From an uncultured Porphyromonadaceae bacterium (GTDB lineage: Bacteria; Bacteroidota; Bacteroidia; Bacteroidales; Muribaculaceae): a stretch of 7,623 bases of DNA. Where the stretch lies: positions 1 through 7,623 of the forward strand of contig USMC01000067.1 of assembly GCA_900555715.1 (NCBI GenBank), given 5' to 3'. The position numbers and the translations under genes were made by a program. The notes beneath the pieces were generated by a model. The model saw only the letters and a list, made by a program, of their open reading frames with translations. It was not told the origin of the DNA and searched no databases. Shown here one piece after another: positions 6,547 through 7,623 of this stretch; the first letter of the stretch is position 1; each line of letters begins with the position of its first letter.

Positions 6547-7191
6547 GTCATTTTCTATCATTTTGAGGAATGTGTCCTCGTCGATAATGGGAATGTCGAG
6601 CGAAGTCGCTTTCTGCAATTTGGCGGGACCCATGTTTTCGCCTGCTAACAGGTAGTCGGTCTTCTTGGAAATCGAACTTACATTCTTGCCTCCGTGACGC
6701 TCGATCATGTCCTTGTACTCATCGCGTGAATGCTTGCTGAAGGTGCCGCTTATCACGATGCTTTTGCCTGCAAGACGGTCGGAGCGGTCGGCATCGTCGC
6801 GCTTGGGCATCGACATCTGCACTCCGGCTCGCCTAAGACGCTCGATGATGTCACGGTTTACGGGGTTGTTGAAGTACTCCTGCACGCTTTCGGCTATGCG
6901 CGGGCCTATGTCGTCGATTGCGGTGAGCGCTTCGACTCCGGCGTTCATCACGCTGTCGATGTCGCCGAGCGAGCGGGCCAGAATGACCGAATGCAGGAAA
7001 ATGGCCGGCTGGGTCACCTTCGTCTGCTTGAGTTGCTCGTCCGTGCCGGCGAACATGATATCCGTGATCGGAAACCCCAAGATTTCGTTGGCCCGATCGA
7101 ACAGCTCCTTGGCCAGCGGAACGTTGTCGTAAAGGTCCTTGCCCATTCCGACGAACTGGGCGCCCTGACCCGGGAATACGAATGCGTGCAT
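6544..7191 (-). pseudogene. Composite frame: FabD N-terminus joined in frame to LigA C-terminus
   Basis: One uninterrupted frame of 215 codons joins parts of two unrelated housekeeping enzymes. Residues 1-~76 are the start of malonyl-CoA:ACP transacylase: FVFPGQGAQFVGMGKDL at 4-20, and ITDIMFAGTDEQLKQTKVTQPAIF is recognisable across 42-65. The catalytic GHSLG serine motif, expected some 15-20 residues further on, is absent. From ~78 onward the protein is the end of NAD-dependent DNA ligase. A helix-hairpin-helix lies at ~88-107 (IDDIGPRIAESV), and a BRCT domain at ~140-213 contains GKSIVISGTFS and KTDYLLAGENMGPAKL. The ligase adenylation and OB domains are missing. Neither activity can survive in this protein. 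The FabD start is natural, with a promoter-like site upstream, and the LigA stop is natural, 12 bp before sufT. Hence both outer ends look genuine and only the middle is wrong. Known bifunctional FabD-LigA proteins are not something I recognise. I call it a rearranged gene or an assembly chimera rather than a working fusion. Confidence 0.88.
6961..6981 (-). other. Junction of the FabD and LigA segments
   Basis: Codons 71-77 (LARSLGD) lie where the family resemblance changes. FabD proteins continue here toward a segment ending GHSLGEFSA. LigA proteins have a similar leader (an A-x-x-LG-type string followed by IDSVMNA-like sequence) before the helix-hairpin-helix. A stretch of about 20 nt fits either parent, so the breakpoint cannot be placed more finely by eye. 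No insertion sequence, target duplication or frameshift is visible at the join. Confidence 0.65.
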
Positions 7192-7533
7192 AGTTTCTTG
7201 CAGTTTGGTTTACGGCCCCAAAGGTAACCATTTTTATCGAAACAGCCGCAAAGCGATTCCGTCCGCTGCGACCCGGACGATCCGGCCGCGTTTACGGCTT
7301 GCGGATGCAAAGAGAGCCGGAGCGTCAAGCAATCGGAGATCGAAAGGAAACGATGCCTTTCTCTGCGGCCGACCGAAGAAGCGCCGCCACGGAGACCGGT
7401 CCCGTTTCAGACGCGACGCTTGCCGAGAATCAACCGTCGAAATACCGGTCCGACAACTGCCGACGAAAATCCGCCTTCGCTATCCGATACAAACGGCCCG
7501 GCAGGAGGTGCGGGAAGGAATACTTCCGGGCTT
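7192..7533. other. Gene-free G+C-rich stretch upstream of the FabD start
   Basis: About 340 bp with no convincing gene on either strand. The plus-strand frames here (for example 7205-7549 and 7299-7562) give Arg/Ser-rich, low-complexity translations without family features. I see scattered short repeats only. ACCGGTCC occurs twice, at 7395-7402 and 7444-7451. GAAAGG/CCTTTC form a 6-bp inverted repeat at 7342-7361. Just after the upstream gene's stop, GCCCGG (7496-7501) and CCGGGC (7526-7531) flank an inner GGAAG/CTTCC pair (7513-7527). That nested hairpin could end the upstream transcript but lacks a T-run. A promoter-like site lies at the left end. Confidence 0.5.
7219..7252 (-). promoter_or_regulatory. 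Bacteroidetes-type promoter before the fabD start
   Basis: On the minus strand, TTTG (7252-7249) is followed after 22 nt by TACCTTTG (7226-7219), an exact match to the TAnnTTTG -7 consensus. The spacing is slightly longer than the usual 19-21. Transcription would begin near 7211, giving a leader of about 20 nt before the ATG at 7191. It would serve the composite frame and possibly the genes after it. Confidence 0.45.
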
Positions 7534-7623
7534 TTACCACATATTATAACCGAGCTCCATGAGTTCGAAGGCGGTTCTATACTCCCACGTACCGAGCACG
7601 TTCGCGACCGGAGTTTTTATATC
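7534..7623 (-). CDS. C-terminal 29 residues of an unrecognised protein (runs off right edge)
   Basis: The minus strand reads 29 sense codons in from the right edge to a TAA at 7534-7536. The tail includes TPVANVLGTWEYRTAFELMELGYNMW and looks like ordinary folded-protein sequence, with aromatic and amphipathic helix residues and no low complexity. I do not recognise the family, and a fragment this short cannot be assigned. The start lies outside the window. It points the same way as all the other genes and ends about 340 bp before the FabD start, so it is probably a separate transcription unit. Confidence 0.5.
   Translation of the reverse strand, partial: DIKTPVANVLGTWEYRTAFELMELGYNMW

Noticed and set aside
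6544..7191. The idea that the FabD-LigA frame is a functional bifunctional enzyme.
   Set aside because: The transacylase catalytic Ser/His region and the ligase adenylation and OB domains are all absent, so neither reaction is possible.
7205..7562. Two plus-strand frames (7205-7549 and 7299-7562) as possible small genes.
   Set aside because: Their composition is Arg/Ser-rich and repetitive, they overlap each other and the tail of a minus-strand gene, and no family features are seen.

Overview
The window looks like a Bacteroidales (Bacteroidota) chromosome segment or metagenomic contig. The evidence is the Bacteroidota-style proteins (a DUF59/SufT-type protein ending in LGFL, an LpxH-like phosphatase with GDILDYWFEY, a GH27 enzyme with NPCBM and He_PIG-like domains), promoter-like boxes matching the Bacteroidetes TAnnTTTG consensus, and the absence of Shine-Dalgarno sites. 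The G+C-rich coding (well over half by eye) would fit a Muribaculaceae- or Alistipes-like lineage, but the sequence alone does not fix the genus. Every supported gene lies on the minus strand, so transcription runs from right to left.

Right edge (7623 to about 7192): the last 29 codons of an unrecognised protein end at 7534. About 340 bp without a convincing gene follow, ending in a promoter-like site just before the next start. Positions 7191-6544 encode a 215-aa open frame that is plainly composite. Its first ~75 residues are the N-terminus of malonyl-CoA:ACP transacylase (FabD), and the rest is the helix-hairpin-helix tail plus BRCT domain of NAD-dependent DNA ligase (LigA). The join falls in a short string (LARSLGD) that either parent could have supplied. 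It is either a real rearrangement or an assembly chimera.

Centre (6531 to 3180): a tight run of four genes. These are a SufT/MIP18-type Fe-S assembly factor, an LpxH-like metallophosphatase overlapping it by ATGA, then an ABC ATPase and its ABC-2 permease (YhaQ/NatA plus YhaP/NatB type), which also overlap by ATGA. They probably form one or two transcription units for envelope and metal-cluster housekeeping.

Left (3147 to 1): a secreted four-domain GH27 alpha-galactosidase follows the permease after 32 bp. After a 122-bp spacer the base composition falls abruptly to about one-third G+C. The AT-rich part encodes the N-terminal 346 residues of a McrB-like AAA+ GTPase/ATPase that leaves the window at its left edge. 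It has two putative recognition domains before the Walker A motif. This is most likely the start of a horizontally acquired type IV restriction or related defence locus, whose nuclease partner would lie beyond position 1.

No tRNA, rRNA, CRISPR array, transposase or att-type repeat was recognised.
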